The notes under the pieces: model-generated
Databases searched by the model: none
Seen by the model: the letters and a program-made list of their open reading frames with translations, nothing else
Told to the model about the DNA's origin: nothing
Origin: JAWPNA01 sp045402695
GTDB taxonomy: Bacteria > Acidobacteriota > Polarisedimenticolia > JACPZX01 > DASXTC01
NCBI GenBank assembly: GCA_045402695.1
Contig: JAWPNA010000495.1
Span: 1-5,903 of the forward strand
DNA: 5,903 bases
Reading direction: 5' to 3'
In this document: positions 5,063 through 5,903 of the stretch, one piece after another
How the letters are laid out: every line of letters begins with the position of its first letter
How positions within the stretch are numbered: position 1 is the first letter of the stretch
Position numbers and translations under genes: made by a program

Positions 5063-5903
5063 GAGCGACCTCCATCGCAATCACATCCCATTGTCCCACC
5101 GCGACGTCTTTCTGGACTCCGTCCGACATCCGCTTCAGCGCGTAGGCGCGCCGCTCGAGCTCGCTGTCCCCGATGATGAGCGTGTAGCGCGCGCCGCAGG
5201 CCGACGCCCTGGACATCTGTTTCTTGAGATCGCGCGACTCGGGATCGAAACGGGTCGAAACCCCTCTCGACCTCAGCGACCGCGCCGCTCGCAGCGCCTC
5301 GTCGAAGCCGGCCTGGCCGAGATGCAAAATGTAGACGTCCGCGGACGAGGGACAACCCGGGAGCGCCCGCTTTCCCTCGGCGACGGCCGTGAGCAGCATG
5401 ACCAGCCTGTCGGCGCCGATGGCGAAGCCGAAAGCCGGCGTGGGCGGCCCACCCATGGAGGCCACCAGATCGTCGTACCTCCCGCCTCCGCACAGGGCGT
5501 TCTGCGCGCCCAGACCGCCGGAGATCACTTCGAAGGTGGTGCGGGTGTAGTAATCCAACCCTCGCACGAGCCTCGGATTGATCGTGAACGGCACCTCCAG
5601 CGCGCGCAGGGCCTCCTGCACCCGGGACATGTGGCTCCGGCAATCCTCGCAAAGGTGGTCGAGGATGCTGGGAGCCTTCTCCTTCAGCGCGGCGCAGCCA
5701 GGCACCTTGCAGTCGAGGATCCGAAGCGGGTTCACGTCGAGACGGCGCTGGCAGTCGGGACACAACTGCTCACGATGGGGGGCAAGCGCGTCGCGCAGCG
5801 CGCGCCGGTAGGTGGCACGGCACTCCGCGTGCCCCACGGAGTTGATCTGAAGCCGGGCGTCACCTATACCCAGACTCGCGAAAAGAGCCAGGGCCATCTC
5901 CAT
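5034..5903 (-). CDS. hisS: Histidine-tRNA ligase (HisRS), C-terminal two-thirds; 5' end outside window
   Basis: Cytoplasmic class II synthetase that activates histidine with ATP and charges tRNA-His. About 289 residues are visible; family members are usually about 420-430, so roughly 140 N-terminal residues, with class II motifs 1 and 2, lie beyond the right edge. The ATG at the very edge is internal, not the start. Visible in order (numbering from the edge): LQINSVG (18-24); a cysteine-bearing insertion (C48/C51, C65/C70, C85/C88) around NPLRILDCK; the HisRS histidine-binding motif RGLDYYTRT (114-122); GGGRYDDL (139-146); motif 3, FGFAIGADRL (158-167), with its ATP-binding Arg; then the anticodon-binding domain from about ADVYILHLG to the end. 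The TAG stop lies inside aspS, a 29-base overlap, implying one transcript. Function is certain from these motifs; regulation cannot be judged because the promoter is out of view. Confidence 0.97.
   Translation of the reverse strand: MEMALALFASLGIGDARLQINSVGHAECRATYRRALRDALAPHREQLCPDCQRRLDVNPLRILDCKVPGCAALKEKAPSILDHLCEDCRSHMSRVQEALRALEVPFTINPRLVRGLDYYTRTTFEVISGGLGAQNALCGGGRYDDLVASMGGPPTPAFGFAIGADRLVMLLTAVAEGKRALPGCPSSADVYILHLGQAGFDEALRAARSLRSRGVSTRFDPESRDLKKQMSRASACGARYTLIIGDSELERRAYALKRMSDGVQKDVAVGQWDVIAMEVAHGGQQRVGA
5069..5073 (-). promoter_or_regulatory. Strong ribosome binding site fixing the aspS start
   Basis: GGAGG reads on the minus strand here, six bases before the ATG at 5062. It lies within the hisS coding region, so ribosomes finishing hisS at 5034 pass over the site. 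It decides for the ATG at 5062 over the in-frame TTG at 5080. Confidence 0.85.

Noticed and set aside
4391..5176. 261-codon plus-strand frame opposite aspS and the hisS end
   Set aside because: It is antisense to two certain synthetase genes, has a low-complexity Arg-rich translation, and is expected from GC-rich codon bias.
4936..5763. 275-codon minus-strand frame overlapping hisS
   Set aside because: It overlaps hisS in another frame, and its Arg/Gly/Ala-rich translation lacks any family motif while hisS shows all expected motifs.

Overview
The window is a compact bacterial chromosome segment in which every recognisable gene lies on the minus strand. It reads from high to low coordinates: hisS (5' part cut off by the right edge), aspS, phoH, and a pgpH/yqfF-type 7TM-HD gene (3' part cut off by the left edge). 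Base composition is strongly GC-rich by eye, with G/C-rich third codon positions, so many long open frames on the plus strand are shadows. The proteins are clearly bacterial. The AspRS carries the bacterial insertion domain and the HRRRDHG signature seen in Pseudomonas-type, probably non-discriminating, enzymes. The gene set and GC content would fit Acidobacteriota, Myxococcota/deltaproteobacterial lineages or an uncultured relative, but nothing here fixes the phylum.

Right half (5903-3260): two class II aminoacyl-tRNA synthetase genes, hisS and aspS, overlap by 29 bases. aspS starts at an ATG with a strong GGAGG six bases upstream, inside the end of hisS, so the two are almost certainly co-transcribed and probably translationally coupled.

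Middle (3259-3112): a short, comparatively AT-rich intergenic stretch holds the best regulatory signals. There is a TTGACA -35 box, an 18-base spacer and an extended -10 (TGG-TACCTT). A 7-base direct repeat lies just upstream of the -35. The predicted transcript begins only about three bases before an ATG that opens a 24-codon reading frame. Its TGA overlaps the phoH ATG as ATGA. phoH has no convincing Shine-Dalgarno sequence, so a nearly leaderless leader peptide coupled to phoH is the most interesting hypothesis in the window.

Left half (3114-1): phoH (PhoH/YbeZ ATPase) is followed after 19 bases by a gene for a membrane HD phosphohydrolase of the PgpH family, the class known to hydrolyse cyclic di-AMP. 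The phoH - pgpH - (ybeY) order is widely conserved in bacteria, so ybeY is expected just beyond the left edge. Together the window links tRNA charging, RNA/ribosome maturation and cyclic-dinucleotide turnover. No RNA genes, mobile elements, CRISPR arrays or attachment sites were seen. No exotic new system is evident: this is a housekeeping cluster with some unusual regulatory detail.
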